Origin: JAZREA01 sp045660545
GTDB lineage: Bacteria; Bacillota; Clostridia; Monoglobales; Firm-18
Direction: 5' to 3'
NCBI GenBank assembly: GCA_045660545.1
Contig: JAZREA010000002.1
Span: 124,001 to 188,000 of the forward strand
DNA: 64,000 nucleotides
The notes below the pieces were generated by a model. It saw only the letters and a list, made by a program, of their open reading frames with translations, searched no databases and was not told the origin of the DNA. Positions 1 to 8,228 of the stretch are shown one piece after another (within the stretch, counting starts at the first letter, position 1; each line of letters opens with the position of its first letter). The position numbers were made by a program, and so were the translations under genes.

Positions 1-1652
1 TTTCTAAGAGCGTAAAAGTCGGGGTCCACACCGCAGTCTTTGAATATCTGCATCCATTTTTCAAAGTCAAAATGCTCCGCCCATCCGTCGAACCTGATTC
101 CACGCTTTTGAGCCTCAACAAGTACGCTGTTAAGACGCCTGTCCCCTCTTGCAAAAACTGCTTCAAGGTAGCTCACATCCGCGTCGTGCCAGTTGTATTT
201 TATCGAGCGCGAGCGTATTTTTGTCTGCAGAAGCCTTTGCTTTTGCTCTAAGCTTTCCATGCTGTCCATAGGCTCCCACTGGAAGGGGGTAAACGGCTTT
301 GGTACAAAGCACGAGGTGCTCACAGTAATTCTAAGCCCCTTTGTGCGTTGCTCTTTCGGTACGGCAAAGTACTGGTCCGCAACCAAAGAGGCAAGCTCGC
401 TTATGCCCTCAATATCGGCCTCCGTCTCTGTCGGAAGCCCCATCATAAAGTATAGCTTAACAGCGTTGTATCCGCCGCTGAATGCAAGCTTGGTGGACGA
501 GGTAATGTCCTGTTCCGTAATGTTTTTGTTTATAACGTCCCTTAGCCTTTGTGTCCCTGCCTCGGGCGCGAAGGTAAGTCCCTTGTGGCGCACCTTCTCC
601 ATCAGCTCCAACGAGAAGTTGTCTATTCGAAGAGACGGGAGCGAAAGGTTGATGTGCTTTTGGGACGCGCTTTCCAAAAGACCTGTGCAAAGCTCTTCTA
701 AGCCCGAATAATCCGAGGTAGAAAGCGAGGTAAGCGAAATTTCCTCATACCCCGTAGCTTTTAGCGCTTTTTCCGCCAGCTCTAAAAGGCGCTTTGGTGT
801 CTTTTCCCTGACAGGACGGTAAACCATACCCGCCTGACAAAAACGACACCCTCTTGTACACCCGCGGAATATTTCAAGCATAATTCTGTCGTGTACGATT
901 TCGATGTTCGGCACGATAAACTCTGTCGGGTAGTCCACCTTGTCCATGTCTTTGATAACACGCTTTGTAACGACCGCCTTCGCGTGTGGGTTGTTTGGAG
1001 TAACCGCTGCTATTGTCTGGTCGTCGTTGTATGTTACGTCGTAGAATGACGGAACGTATATTCCTTCAATCTCCGCAACTTTTTCTAAAAATTCTTTTCT
1101 GCTTCCGCCGTTCTTTTTGTGACGGGCGTAGACGTCCATAACCTCCGCCATCATCTCTTCGCCTTCACCCATCATAAAGAAGTCGAACACGTCTGCAATC
1201 GGCTCCGCGTTGTACGCACAAGGCCCTCCGCCGACAACAAACGGGTCCCCCTCCTGCCTGTCCTTTGAAAGCAGAGCGATTTTGCCCAAATCCAGCATGT
1301 TAAGTACGTTTGAATAGCTCATTTCGTATTGTAGGGTAAAGCCTACAAAGTCAAATTCGTATAGAGGGTCGTGCGTTTCAAGTGCGAAGAGAGGAACATC
1401 GTGCTTGCGCATTTCGTCCTCCATGTCTGTCCATGGGGCAAACACGCGCTCGCAGTAGGTGTCCTCGCGCTTGTTTAAAACGTCGTAGAGTATCTTCATT
1501 CCAAGGTGGCTCATCCCGATTTCGTATGTATCAGGAAAGCAAAAGGCAAAGCGTATATCCACATCCTTTGGGTTTTTAACAACGCTTCCCCACTCACCGC
1601 CGGTATATCTTCCGGGCTTCTCGACCTTGTCGAGGAAGTAATTTATATTCAT
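1..1652 (-). CDS. B12-binding-type radical SAM protein (TIGR03960-like), 3' end outside window
   Basis: Read from the minus strand starting at an ATG at 1652 preceded by an AAGGAAA ribosome site; about 550 codons are present and the end lies beyond base 1. The N-terminal part resembles a cobalamin-binding fold, with a GGGPCAYNAEP segment typical of this family. The iron-sulfur motif RGCTRGCRFCQAG (CxxxCxxC) sits near residues 262-272 and marks a radical SAM core. The family is widespread in Clostridia and often lies next to rodA/ribosomal genes; its precise substrate is not established. The gene is divergent from the spoIVF-like pair. Identification of the family is firm, function is not. Confidence 0.85.
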   Translation of the reverse strand, partial: MNINYFLDKVEKPGRYTGGEWGSVVKNPKDVDIRFAFCFPDTYEIGMSHLGMKILYDVLNKREDTYCERVFAPWTDMEDEMRKHDVPLFALETHDPLYEFDFVGFTLQYEMSYSNVLNMLDLGKIALLSKDRQEGDPFVVGGGPCAYNAEPIADVFDFFMMGEGEEMMAEVMDVYARHKKNGGSRKEFLEKVAEIEGIYVPSFYDVTYNDDQTIAAVTPNNPHAKAVVTKRVIKDMDKVDYPTEFIVPNIEIVHDRIMLEIFRGCTRGCRFCQAGMVYRPVREKTPKRLLELAEKALKATGYEEISLTSLSTSDYSGLEELCTGLLESASQKHINLSLPSLRIDNFSLELMEKVRHKGLTFAPEAGTQRLRDVINKNITEQDITSSTKLAFSGGYNAVKLYFMMGLPTETEADIEGISELASLVADQYFAVPKEQRTKGLRITVSTSCFVPKPFTPFQWEPMDSMESLEQKQRLLQTKIRSRSIKYNWHDADVSYLEAVFARGDRRLNSVLVEAQKRGIRFDGWAEHFDFEKWMQIFKDCGVDPDFYALR

Positions 1653-1768
1653 AGAAATTTTCCTTTCGAGCAAATGCATACAATATTAAGTATATCATAC
1701 AACAAAAAGATAAAAATTTCAACATATTTTAATATTATGTCCATATATTTATACAGGAGGGATAAGCT

Positions 1769-2059
1769 ATGGAGAGATACCGACGTGTAAGAGGCGAGCA
1801 TCTTCGTAAGACAAACCACAACCTTTTAAAGACAGGGATAGTTCGCCAGACAATAGCGAGTACAGTTATTTTTGCTTTGGTTTTTGCGATAAATCTTCTG
1901 GACACAAACACGGCGAACACCATTTCGGAAAATATAAAAAAATCACTTTCCTACACCGTGGACTATCGTGCGACGGTGGAGGAGATTTTTGGTGCAATCA
2001 CTGATTTTGCGAGGGATAAAACAGATGCGATTACTGACAAAGCTAACGTCGCCGATTAA
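1769..2059 (+). CDS. Short SpoIVFA-like membrane protein without peptidase domain
   Basis: A 96-residue protein with a basic N-terminus, one membrane segment around residues 27-45 and a short polar tail. The start has a very good AGGAGGG site 7 bases upstream. The gene overlaps the start of the M50 protease gene, the position held by spoIVFA or an M23-domain partner in other spore formers. No LytM/M23 fold is present, so if this is the SpoIVFA counterpart only its membrane anchor is kept. Assignment rests on position and topology; sequence similarity by eye is weak. Confidence 0.5.
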   Translation: MERYRRVRGEHLRKTNHNLLKTGIVRQTIASTVIFALVFAINLLDTNTANTISENIKKSLSYTVDYRATVEEIFGAITDFARDKTDAITDKANVAD

Positions 2060-2906
2060 GGTCGGTAAGCTGTATATACATATTTCGTCCGTTTTGCTTT
2101 TTGGCTTGGCGTTTGTGCTTGGGTTTTGGCAGAGCTTAATTGCCGCGTACACTTTGGCGGCGCTTCACGAGCTTGCGCATATACTTGCCGCAAGACGCCT
2201 CGGTGTTGGTGTTTCGGGTGTGGAGCTTTTGCCCTTTGGGGTTAGTATGCGGCTTTTAGAGGACGGAATAAAAAGCCCCGCCGACGAGATTAAAATATCA
2301 ATAGCAGGCCCCGCCGCCAGCCTTTTGACAGCGTATCTTTGCTACGGAGTTTATCGTCTGCCAAACAGGGACTTTGTTATATTAAGTGCACTTTCGATGG
2401 CGGTGTTTAATTTGCTTCCCGTTATGCCGCTTGACGGCGGGCGCATTTTCCGTGCCGCTTTGGTAAAAAGATACGGCTGCATCCGCGCCGCGTCTTGTTC
2501 GCGCGCGGTCTCAAAGCTTTTTGCCGTCCTTGTGGTTTTGTGCGGAGTGTGGCTGCTTTATCGGACAGGCTTTAACTTTTCGCTCATTCTTATAGGCGGC
2601 TTTTTAATCGCCTCCATCACAGAGGAGCGCAAAAACACCGACCTTGTAATCATAAAGGATATTTTATACAGCCGAAAAAAGCTTGTGTCAAGCGGGGTTA
2701 TGGGCTCAAAGCTGCTGGTAGCCTCCGAGGATTCTTTGGCGAGTAAGGTGTTAAAAGAGCTAAGCTACGAAAGCTACGCACTGATAGGCGTAGTAGACAG
2801 TAACGACAAAATCACAAGCCTTTTAAGCGAGACCGAATTTGTCGCGGGCCTGTCTGTTTGCGGCACAGACTCAAAAGTTAAAAAAATTGTAGAATTGATG
2901 TTGTAA
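2025..2906 (+). CDS. spoIVFB: Site-2 type M50 metalloprotease, SpoIVFB-like
   Basis: Polytopic zinc metalloprotease of 293 residues. The zinc motif HELAH lies at residues 48-52 within a membrane segment and the second motif LPVMPLDGGR at about 131-140 supplies the distal aspartate. The C-terminal 85 residues look like a half CBS domain, as in SpoIVFB, where it binds ATP. In Bacillus this enzyme cleaves pro-sigma-K in the outer forespore membrane. I chose the ATG at 2025 because GAGGGA lies 8 bases upstream and the protein then begins like the family; a longer reading from 1968 lacks a ribosome site. It overlaps the preceding gene by 35 bases, suggesting coupled translation. Confidence 0.85.
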   Translation: MRLLTKLTSPIKVGKLYIHISSVLLFGLAFVLGFWQSLIAAYTLAALHELAHILAARRLGVGVSGVELLPFGVSMRLLEDGIKSPADEIKISIAGPAASLLTAYLCYGVYRLPNRDFVILSALSMAVFNLLPVMPLDGGRIFRAALVKRYGCIRAASCSRAVSKLFAVLVVLCGVWLLYRTGFNFSLILIGGFLIASITEERKNTDLVIIKDILYSRKKLVSSGVMGSKLLVASEDSLASKVLKELSYESYALIGVVDSNDKITSLLSETEFVAGLSVCGTDSKVKKIVELML

Positions 2907-2929
2907 ATGTGTAAAAAGTCTGCTATACT
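2901..2929 (+). promoter_or_regulatory. Sigma-A-type promoter with adjacent inverted repeat
   Basis: TTGTAA at 2901-2906, 17-base spacer, TATACT at 2924-2929. The -35 overlaps the stop codon of the M50 gene. CTGTATGT (2928-2935) and ACATACAG (2940-2947) form a perfect 8-bp inverted repeat across the likely transcription start, a possible operator or 5' hairpin. Confidence 0.5.
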
Positions 2930-2960
2930 GTATGTAGTAACATACAGGGGGCTTTTACAA

Positions 2961-4274
2961 ATGAAAAAAATAATTTCCGCGACTTTAACGGTATTTATTT
3001 TGACAATTTGCATATTTTTACCTGCATACGCCGCTCCGGAGGTAAGGTCGGGCTCGGTAATTTTGGCCGCACTTAACGGCGAGCAGGTCGTTTTCAGCAA
3101 AAACCCTGACGAAAAGGTGCCGCCGGCCGAGTTTACAAAGCTTATGTCTGCGTATACGACATATCGCATTTTTGGCGGAGATGTTTCCATAACAGTTCCG
3201 GAGGATATAGGCGAATATGTCAACTATATGGAGACAGGTATGGACTTAAAGGCAGGGGAGCAAATCAACACCTCCTCGCTTATATACGGAATGATTATGG
3301 GCCAGGCGAACGATGCCGCTCTGGCGGTAGCGTTTTATTACGGTGGGCTTGAGGAATTTACCGGCAGGATGAATGACTACGCCAAGGAGCTTGGTATGAC
3401 AAGCACCGTCTTTACCAACCCGACAGGCAGCTTTGACGAACGCCAGTACACCACCGCGACTGATATGTTAAAGCTTTACAGAGCGTTTTACGCTTCAAAG
3501 GACCTTTATAAGTACGTGTCCGCAAAGAACGTAACACTCCCTGCGACCAATCTTTCCAAGGAACGTACCATCTGGACGAAAAACCACCTTATGAGCAGGT
3601 TTATATACCTCGATTACATATACGACTACGCTGACGCGGGCCTGAGCTCGTCTTCAAGTAAGGGCGGTTACGCGGTAATATCCTCGGCGACCAAGGGCTC
3701 TAAGGAGCTTGTGTGCGTCGTGATGGATTCTGTGTATGAAAACGGGGTTAACTACTCCATGCTGGATGCAAAGGAGCTTTTTGACTACGGCTTTGATAAG
3801 TTCACGACCGTTACCGTTGCCAAGCAGGGCGACCTTATGTACGAGGCAGGGCTTAAAAATCAAAGGGGCAAGGACACCTTGCTTTTGGGTGCGGAAAAAA
3901 CTTTAAAGGGCTACATCTTAGATACAGATGTCGAAGGTTCCAAGCAGTCGGGCATCGACTGCCTTGAAAAAGAGATTGTTCTTAATGAACCTGTGTCTGC
4001 ACCTTTGAAAAAGGGAGACGTCGTAGGAAAGATTGTCTATACCTATAACGGCAACCTTTTCGGAGAGCTGAACTTAGTAGCCGAAAGGGACGTTCGCCGT
4101 AGCTTTTTTAGAACAATAGGCGGCTGGATTTCGGGCTTTTTTGGTTCGACATTCTTTAAGGTGTTAATCATTATAGCCGTTTGTATAGTAGGCGTCCTTT
4201 TTGCGATGTCTGTAAATTCTTCAAGGAAACGCCGCAGAAGAAACAGATACAAAAGACGGTACAAAAAATTCTAA
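2961..4274 (+). CDS. DacF-like D-Ala-D-Ala carboxypeptidase homologue with degenerate active site
   Basis: A 437-residue exported protein: signal peptide 1-24, peptidase S11 fold, PBP5 C-terminal-like domain, and a C-terminal membrane anchor near 395-417 followed by a very basic tail. Overall pattern matches DacF/PBP5, but the catalytic motifs do not: SxxK reads E57-F-T-K60 (PPAEFTK), the SxN motif reads Q115-A-N (GQANDAA), and the KTG motif is replaced by a serine run near 229-233 (GLSSSSSKGGY). I read the codons directly and the glutamate is GAG. It is therefore probably a non-catalytic homologue with a scaffolding or binding role. The ATG at 2961 follows a GGGGG site; an upstream GTG at 2907 would put residues before the signal peptide. 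Confidence 0.8.
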   Translation: MKKIISATLTVFILTICIFLPAYAAPEVRSGSVILAALNGEQVVFSKNPDEKVPPAEFTKLMSAYTTYRIFGGDVSITVPEDIGEYVNYMETGMDLKAGEQINTSSLIYGMIMGQANDAALAVAFYYGGLEEFTGRMNDYAKELGMTSTVFTNPTGSFDERQYTTATDMLKLYRAFYASKDLYKYVSAKNVTLPATNLSKERTIWTKNHLMSRFIYLDYIYDYADAGLSSSSSKGGYAVISSATKGSKELVCVVMDSVYENGVNYSMLDAKELFDYGFDKFTTVTVAKQGDLMYEAGLKNQRGKDTLLLGAEKTLKGYILDTDVEGSKQSGIDCLEKEIVLNEPVSAPLKKGDVVGKIVYTYNGNLFGELNLVAERDVRRSFFRTIGGWISGFFGSTFFKVLIIIAVCIVGVLFAMSVNSSRKRRRRNRYKRRYKKF

Positions 4275-4283
4275 TAACAAATT

Positions 4284-4336
4284 AAAGACCTTTCGAATAG
4301 TATGTAGTGTACGTACTTTCGAAAGGCCTTTTTTGT
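4284..4336 (+). terminator. Rho-independent terminator
   Basis: AAAGACCTTTCGAA (4284-4297) pairs with TTCGAAAGGCCTTT (4318-4331), followed by a T run, directly after the carboxypeptidase-like gene. Confidence 0.8.
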
Positions 4337-4355
4337 TACATTATGCTACCTGTCT

Positions 4356-4390
4356 TGCCCGTAGGATAGGTGTCTATAATATTACGGGCA
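4356..4390 (+). repeat. Inverted repeat upstream of the small cysteine-rich gene
   Basis: TGCCCGTA (4356-4363) and TACGGGCA (4383-4390) are perfect complements around a TATAAT-containing spacer. It may be an operator or 5' hairpin for the gene starting at 4409. Confidence 0.35.
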
Positions 4391-4408
4391 GAAAGGCAAA
4401 GGTGTTTT

Positions 4409-4618
4409 ATGTATAATAATGGAAATAATTGTTGCAACTATGGCGGAGGCCTCTTTGGAGGAGGCTCGGACTGGATTTGGATAATAATCGCGGTTATCGT
4501 TGTGGTTTGTCTTTTAAACGATAATTCAGGAGGATATGCAAACAACAACAACTGCTGCGACCCGTGTTGTCCTCCGTGTCCGCCGCCGTGCCCGCCGGTT
4601 AATAACTGCTGCTGTTAA
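4409..4618 (+). CDS. Small Cys/Asn/Gly/Pro-rich membrane protein
   Basis: A 69-residue protein: Asn/Cys/Gly-rich N-terminus, one hydrophobic segment (WIWIIIAVIVVVCLL) near residues 23-37, and a tail rich in Cys and Pro (CCPPCPPPCPP) ending in CCC. AGGTG lies upstream of the ATG at 4409. The shape recalls YjcZ-type and other small clostridial spore-associated membrane proteins, and the neighbours are spore maturation genes, but I cannot name the family. Its stop codon overlaps the stop of the convergent spmB gene, so the two genes share three bases and no terminator separates them. Confidence 0.6.
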   Translation: MYNNGNNCCNYGGGLFGGGSDWIWIIIAVIVVVCLLNDNSGGYANNNNCCDPCCPPCPPPCPPVNNCCC

Positions 4619-5139
4619 CTGAGCAATAAGCTAACAAATAATACGCTCATGACTATACCCGTAAGGTCGGCCAAAAGCGCCGCCTTTACGGTGTAGCGCG
4701 AGTTCGTTATGCCCACGCTTCCAAGGTACACCGCCAGAGTGTAAAAGGTCGTCTCAGTCGAGCCCATCATAACCGATGCGCACCGCCCGACAAACGAGTC
4801 GGGCCCGAACCCTTGTAAAATGTCCCTGACTGTTGCCAAAGATGCGCTCCCCGAAATCGGCCTTATAGCCGCCAGAGGGACAAGCTCCTTAGGAAAGCCC
4901 AAAAAGTCGGTTATCGGCATAATCAGGTTTTGCACCGCGTCGAAAAACCCCGACGCTCTAAGCATAGTAACAGCCGCCAAAAGTCCGACTAAGGAAGGCA
5001 GTATTTTAACCGATGTTTTAAGCCCGTCCTTTGCGCCCTCGGTGAATGCGTCGAATATGTTTACACGTCGGTACATAGCGTAAAAAATAATCAAAAATAT
5101 TACGGCAGGAATGATAAGGGAAGATATAAAGCTACTCAC
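4615..5139 (-). CDS. spmB: Spore maturation protein B
   Basis: Integral membrane protein of the nucleoside-recognition (Gate) type, 174 residues from a GTG start at 5139. Recognised by the SpmB pattern with FVEGAKDGL-like AFTEGAKDGLKTSVKILP, RPISGSASLATVRDI and GSTETTFYTLAVYLGSVG segments. SpmA and SpmB act in spore core dehydration. The GTG start overlaps the last 8 bases of spmA (GTGAGTAG) and has GGTGGG upstream; a longer reading from 5166 would add an N-terminus unlike the family. Translation is probably coupled to spmA. Confidence 0.92.
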   Translation of the reverse strand: MSSFISSLIIPAVIFLIIFYAMYRRVNIFDAFTEGAKDGLKTSVKILPSLVGLLAAVTMLRASGFFDAVQNLIMPITDFLGFPKELVPLAAIRPISGSASLATVRDILQGFGPDSFVGRCASVMMGSTETTFYTLAVYLGSVGITNSRYTVKAALLADLTGIVMSVLFVSLLLS

Positions 5140-5707
5140 GTCCCACCGCCGAAAATATTTTGGCACATATAACGCCCACTAAAAGCGCACACGCCCCCGC
5201 CAGCCATACGGGCAGAATAATTTGCGTCGGTGCAGCCGACCCTGCCGCCTGCCGCATGGCAATTATCGTGGACGGAATAATTTGTAAAGACGCCGTGTTT
5301 ATTACCACAAACATACACATCTCGTCCGTTGCGCTCTTGCCGTTTGAATGTCTTGCGAGCCTCTCCATCGCCTTTATTCCCAAAGGCGTTGCCGCGTTAG
5401 ACATCCCAAGCATGTTCGCGGTTATGTTCATGGTTATGGCGTCTTTTGCCTCCTCGTCGCGAAGCTTTGGAAAAAGTATGCGTATAAAAGGAGCCATCAC
5501 CTTTGATATAATTTTCGTAAGGCCCGCCACTTTTGCCACGTTCATAATCCCTGTCCAAAAGCATAGCACCCCCGCGAGTGAAACCGTCATTTCAACAGCG
5601 TCCTGTGCGCCTGTCATAAGCGCGGTTGTCGTCTCGGCAACCCTGCCGCTGCAAAGTCCAAACACTATTGCTGTAATTATCATTGCGCCCCATATAAAGT
5701 TAAGCAA
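5132..5707 (-). CDS. spmA: Spore maturation protein A
   Basis: A 191-residue polytopic membrane protein, partner of SpmB in late spore maturation. Key segments are VEMTVSLAGVLCFWTGIM and MNITANMLGMSNAATPLGIKAM, both characteristic of SpmA. The start is a TTG at 5707 with GAGGTGG four bases upstream. That ribosome site lies in the 3' arm of a small hairpin (AAGCCACC pairing with GGTGGTTT, about 5708-5745), which could limit translation or act as a weak terminator for readthrough from ybaK. Followed directly by spmB. Confidence 0.92.
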   Translation of the reverse strand: MLNFIWGAMIITAIVFGLCSGRVAETTTALMTGAQDAVEMTVSLAGVLCFWTGIMNVAKVAGLTKIISKVMAPFIRILFPKLRDEEAKDAITMNITANMLGMSNAATPLGIKAMERLARHSNGKSATDEMCMFVVINTASLQIIPSTIIAMRQAAGSAAPTQIILPVWLAGACALLVGVICAKIFSAVGRE

Positions 5708-5758
5708 AAAACCACCTCGCTAATTTATATTTTCGGGTGGCTTTGTTTATTCTATATA

Positions 5759-5791
5759 AAAAGCCTTTCCCGTTTGGGAAAAGGCTCTTTT
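5759..5791 (-). terminator. Terminator after ybaK
   Basis: On the minus strand, AGCCTTTTCCC and GGGAAAGGCT form a stem followed by TTTTTA, between ybaK and spmA. Confidence 0.75.
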
Positions 5792-5793
5792 GT

Positions 5794-6264
5794 TTAAAGT
5801 GTCAGTTCGTCAAAGGTTATAGGGATTATCTGTTCCAGAGCTTTTGGCGAAAGCTCTACCTGCGCTCCAATCTTTCCTGCGCTGAATATGATTGTGTCGT
5901 GCTCCTTCGCCGAGCGGTCCACAACCGTCACATATTGCTTTTTCATCCCTATCGGCGAGCATCCGCCCCTTATGTATCCTGTTACCTTGTTAATGTCCGC
6001 TACCGCAATCATCTCGACAGACTTTCTGCCCACCGCCTTTGCGCACTTTTTAAGGTTTAACTCTTTGTTTACAGGAATAACAAAGACGAAGTACTCGCGC
6101 CCAAAGCACGTAACCAACGTCTTAAAGACGCACTCGCACGGCTTGCCGATTTTAGCCGCCACAGCCTCTCCGTCAATGTGGCCGTCCTCGGCGGCGTAAA
6201 AGTGCGGTGTGTAGTCCACCTTGCTTTTGTCGAGTATTCTCATAACGTTTGTCTTTGCTTCCAT
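5794..6264 (-). CDS. ybaK: Cys-tRNA(Pro) deacylase, YbaK/EbsC family
   Basis: A 156-residue trans-editing enzyme that hydrolyses Cys-tRNA(Pro) misacylated by prolyl-tRNA synthetase. Full length for the family. Recognised by CVFKTLVTCFGREYFVFVIPV, the invariant lysine in this stretch, and GYIRGGCSPIGMKK near residues 97-110. The ATG at 6264 is preceded by AAAGGAC. It is a single-gene unit upstream of spmAB with its own terminator. Confidence 0.93.
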   Translation of the reverse strand: MEAKTNVMRILDKSKVDYTPHFYAAEDGHIDGEAVAAKIGKPCECVFKTLVTCFGREYFVFVIPVNKELNLKKCAKAVGRKSVEMIAVADINKVTGYIRGGCSPIGMKKQYVTVVDRSAKEHDTIIFSAGKIGAQVELSPKALEQIIPITFDELTL

Positions 6265-6394
6265 AGTATCAGTCCTTTTGAAAAATTAACATTATTTTAA
6301 CACACAAAAACATAGTTTTCAAGTTTTATCGGTTGCGTTTTAGTGTTTTTTGTGGTATATTATTGTTAATATTAAACATATCGGAGGTAAAGTT

Positions 6395-6898
6395 ATGGAA
6401 AAGAGAAAGCTAAGCAGGAAAAAACAAAGAAAGCTTATAATAATATCCACCGTTGTCGGTGTAATTGCGCTGTTTTTGCTGGTTGCGTTTTTCCCGGCAG
6501 GAACTACCACAACTACCAATAAAGTTAATACAGACAACGAGGTTTTCGACGTTGAAGAAAACCATTCCAAAAGCGAGCTTGAAGAGAGAATCAGGGTCTT
6601 GGAGTACGAAAACGAGGAGCTAAAAGCCGAAGTCGAAAAGTATAGGATTTTAGCGGAGCAGACCACCCAGGCGGTTGTGTCGCCAAGCGTCGGACAGAGT
6701 AAGGACACCGACGATGATAAGAAAACTTCTTCAAAGGACGAAGAAGAGTATAAAAGCAGCTCCGAATACTACGACGAAGATTACAAGGACTATACCTCCG
6801 CTCCCGAAGAAGATTCTTCGTCAGATTCAACCAAGCCGTCGACAAAACCAACTTCAAAACCGACTACCGATATGCCGACAAGCGATACAGGCCTGTAA
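6395..6898 (+). CDS. Single-pass membrane protein with coiled coil and acidic Ser/Thr tail
   Basis: A 167-residue protein I do not recognise. It has a basic cytoplasmic start, a membrane segment near residues 13-32, a coiled coil around 52-83 (ELEERIRVLEYENEELKAEV), then a long low-complexity tail rich in Asp, Ser, Lys, Thr and Pro. The layout is like FtsL/DivIC-type bitopic proteins but the tail is unusual. CGGAGGT precedes the ATG at 6395; the longer in-frame reading from 6350 lacks a ribosome site. It lies alone between ybaK (divergent) and pgk. Confidence 0.65.
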   Translation: MEKRKLSRKKQRKLIIISTVVGVIALFLLVAFFPAGTTTTTNKVNTDNEVFDVEENHSKSELEERIRVLEYENEELKAEVEKYRILAEQTTQAVVSPSVGQSKDTDDDKKTSSKDEEEYKSSSEYYDEDYKDYTSAPEEDSSSDSTKPSTKPTSKPTTDMPTSDTGL

Positions 6899-6942
6899 TT
6901 GTTAAAAATTAAAGTCTTTTTGCATTAATTTGGCAAAAATAC

Positions 6943-6971
6943 TTGATAAATTTTTCACATTGTAGTAAAAT
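6943..6971 (+). promoter_or_regulatory. Promoter of pgk-tpiA-gpmI
   Basis: TTGATA (6943-6948), 17-base spacer, TAAAAT (6966-6971), 41 bases before the pgk start. Confidence 0.75.
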
Positions 6972-7012
6972 GGTATTTATGTAGAATATTTAGATTTTAT
7001 GAGGTGATTTAC

Positions 7013-8203
7013 TTGAACAAAAAGACAATAGAAGACATTTCTGTTAAAGGCAAGAGAGTTTTGGTAAGATGCGACTTTAACGTTCCGCTCGATGGCACTA
7101 CCATCACTGACGAAACAAGAATCAACGGCGCTTTGCCGACCATAAAGTATCTTATAGACAACGGCGCAAAGGTTATCCTTTGCTCACATATGGGTAAGCC
7201 CAAGGGCGAGCCAAAGCCTGAGCTTTCTTTGGCACCTGTTGCAAAGAGCCTTTCTTCAAAGCTTGGTAAGGAAGTTGTTTTCGCAGCAGACGATAACGTT
7301 GTAGGCGACAATGCAAAGGCAGCAGTTGCTAACATGGCAGAAGGCGACGTAGTTCTTTTAGAGAACACAAGATACAGAGCAGAAGAGACTAAGAATGTCG
7401 AAGAGTTCAGCCGCGAGCTTGCGTCATTAGCAGACGTTTTTGTTAACGACGCTTTTGGTACAGCTCACAGAGCACACTGCTCCAATGTTGGCGTAGCTTC
7501 TCTTTTAGACGACGCTGTTGCAGGATATCTTATCGAAAAGGAAATCGCCTTTTTGGGTAACGCTGTTAATAATCCGGAGCGTCCGTGCGTGGCTATCCTT
7601 GGCGGCTCTAAGGTTTCTTCTAAGATTTCAGTTATCAACAACCTTTTGGAAAAGGTTGACACTCTTATAATCGGCGGCGGTATGGCTTATACCTTCTTTA
7701 AGGCTATGGGCTACGAAACAGGTAAGTCTCTTTTAGAGGAAGACTATGTTGCCTACGCTAAGGAGATGCTCCAAAAGGCAAAGGATAAGGGAGTTAAGCT
7801 TCTTATTCCTGTTGACACAGTAGTAGCTCGCGAGTTTTCCAACGACGCTGAGTATAAGACAGTAGATGCTGATAAAATCGAGTCCGACTACATGGGCCTT
7901 GATATCGGCGAAAAGACAATCAAGCTCTTTGTTGACGCAGTAGCAGACGCAAAGACTGTTGTATGGAACGGCCCGATGGGCGTGTTCGAGATGCCTAACT
8001 TCGCAAAAGGTACGAACGCAGTAGCAGAGGCTTTGGCTAAAATCGATGCGATTACAGTTATCGGCGGCGGTGACAGCGTAGCTGCTGTTAACCAGGCAGG
8101 CCTTGGCGACAAGATGAGCCACATCTCCACAGGCGGCGGCGCTTCTTTGGAATTCTTGGAGGGCAAGGACCTTCCGGGTATAGTATGTCTTAACGATAAA
8201 TAA
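7013..8203 (+). CDS. pgk: Phosphoglycerate kinase
   Basis: Glycolytic enzyme converting 1,3-bisphosphoglycerate and ADP to 3-phosphoglycerate and ATP. 396 residues, the usual length. Family marks: GKRVLVRCDFNVPLDG at 13-28, substrate-binding arginines in LLENTRY, hinge GGSKVSSKI, nucleotide loop GGGDSVAAV and C-terminal STGGGASLEFLEG. I place the start at TTG 7013 because GAGGTGA (7001-7007) lies five bases upstream and the product then begins MNKKTIEDI as in relatives; an upstream GTG at 7004 falls inside that ribosome site. First gene of a three-gene glycolysis operon. Confidence 0.97.
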   Translation: MNKKTIEDISVKGKRVLVRCDFNVPLDGTTITDETRINGALPTIKYLIDNGAKVILCSHMGKPKGEPKPELSLAPVAKSLSSKLGKEVVFAADDNVVGDNAKAAVANMAEGDVVLLENTRYRAEETKNVEEFSRELASLADVFVNDAFGTAHRAHCSNVGVASLLDDAVAGYLIEKEIAFLGNAVNNPERPCVAILGGSKVSSKISVINNLLEKVDTLIIGGGMAYTFFKAMGYETGKSLLEEDYVAYAKEMLQKAKDKGVKLLIPVDTVVAREFSNDAEYKTVDADKIESDYMGLDIGEKTIKLFVDAVADAKTVVWNGPMGVFEMPNFAKGTNAVAEALAKIDAITVIGGGDSVAAVNQAGLGDKMSHISTGGGASLEFLEGKDLPGIVCLNDK

Positions 8204-8228
8204 TATAATTTTTGGAGGTACATTTGAT

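Noticed and set aside
193..711. A 172-codon plus-strand frame at the window start
   Set aside because: Antisense to the radical SAM gene, whose cysteine motif and family pattern are clear.
1722..1749. A sigma-E-like promoter (ACATATT, 13 bases, CATATATT) before the spoIVF-like genes
   Set aside because: The predicted transcript would start at or inside the AGGAGGG ribosome site at 1755-1761, so the fit to function is poor.
5160..5723. A 187-codon plus-strand frame across spmA
   Set aside because: Complementary shadow of a clearly recognised gene; no ribosome site.
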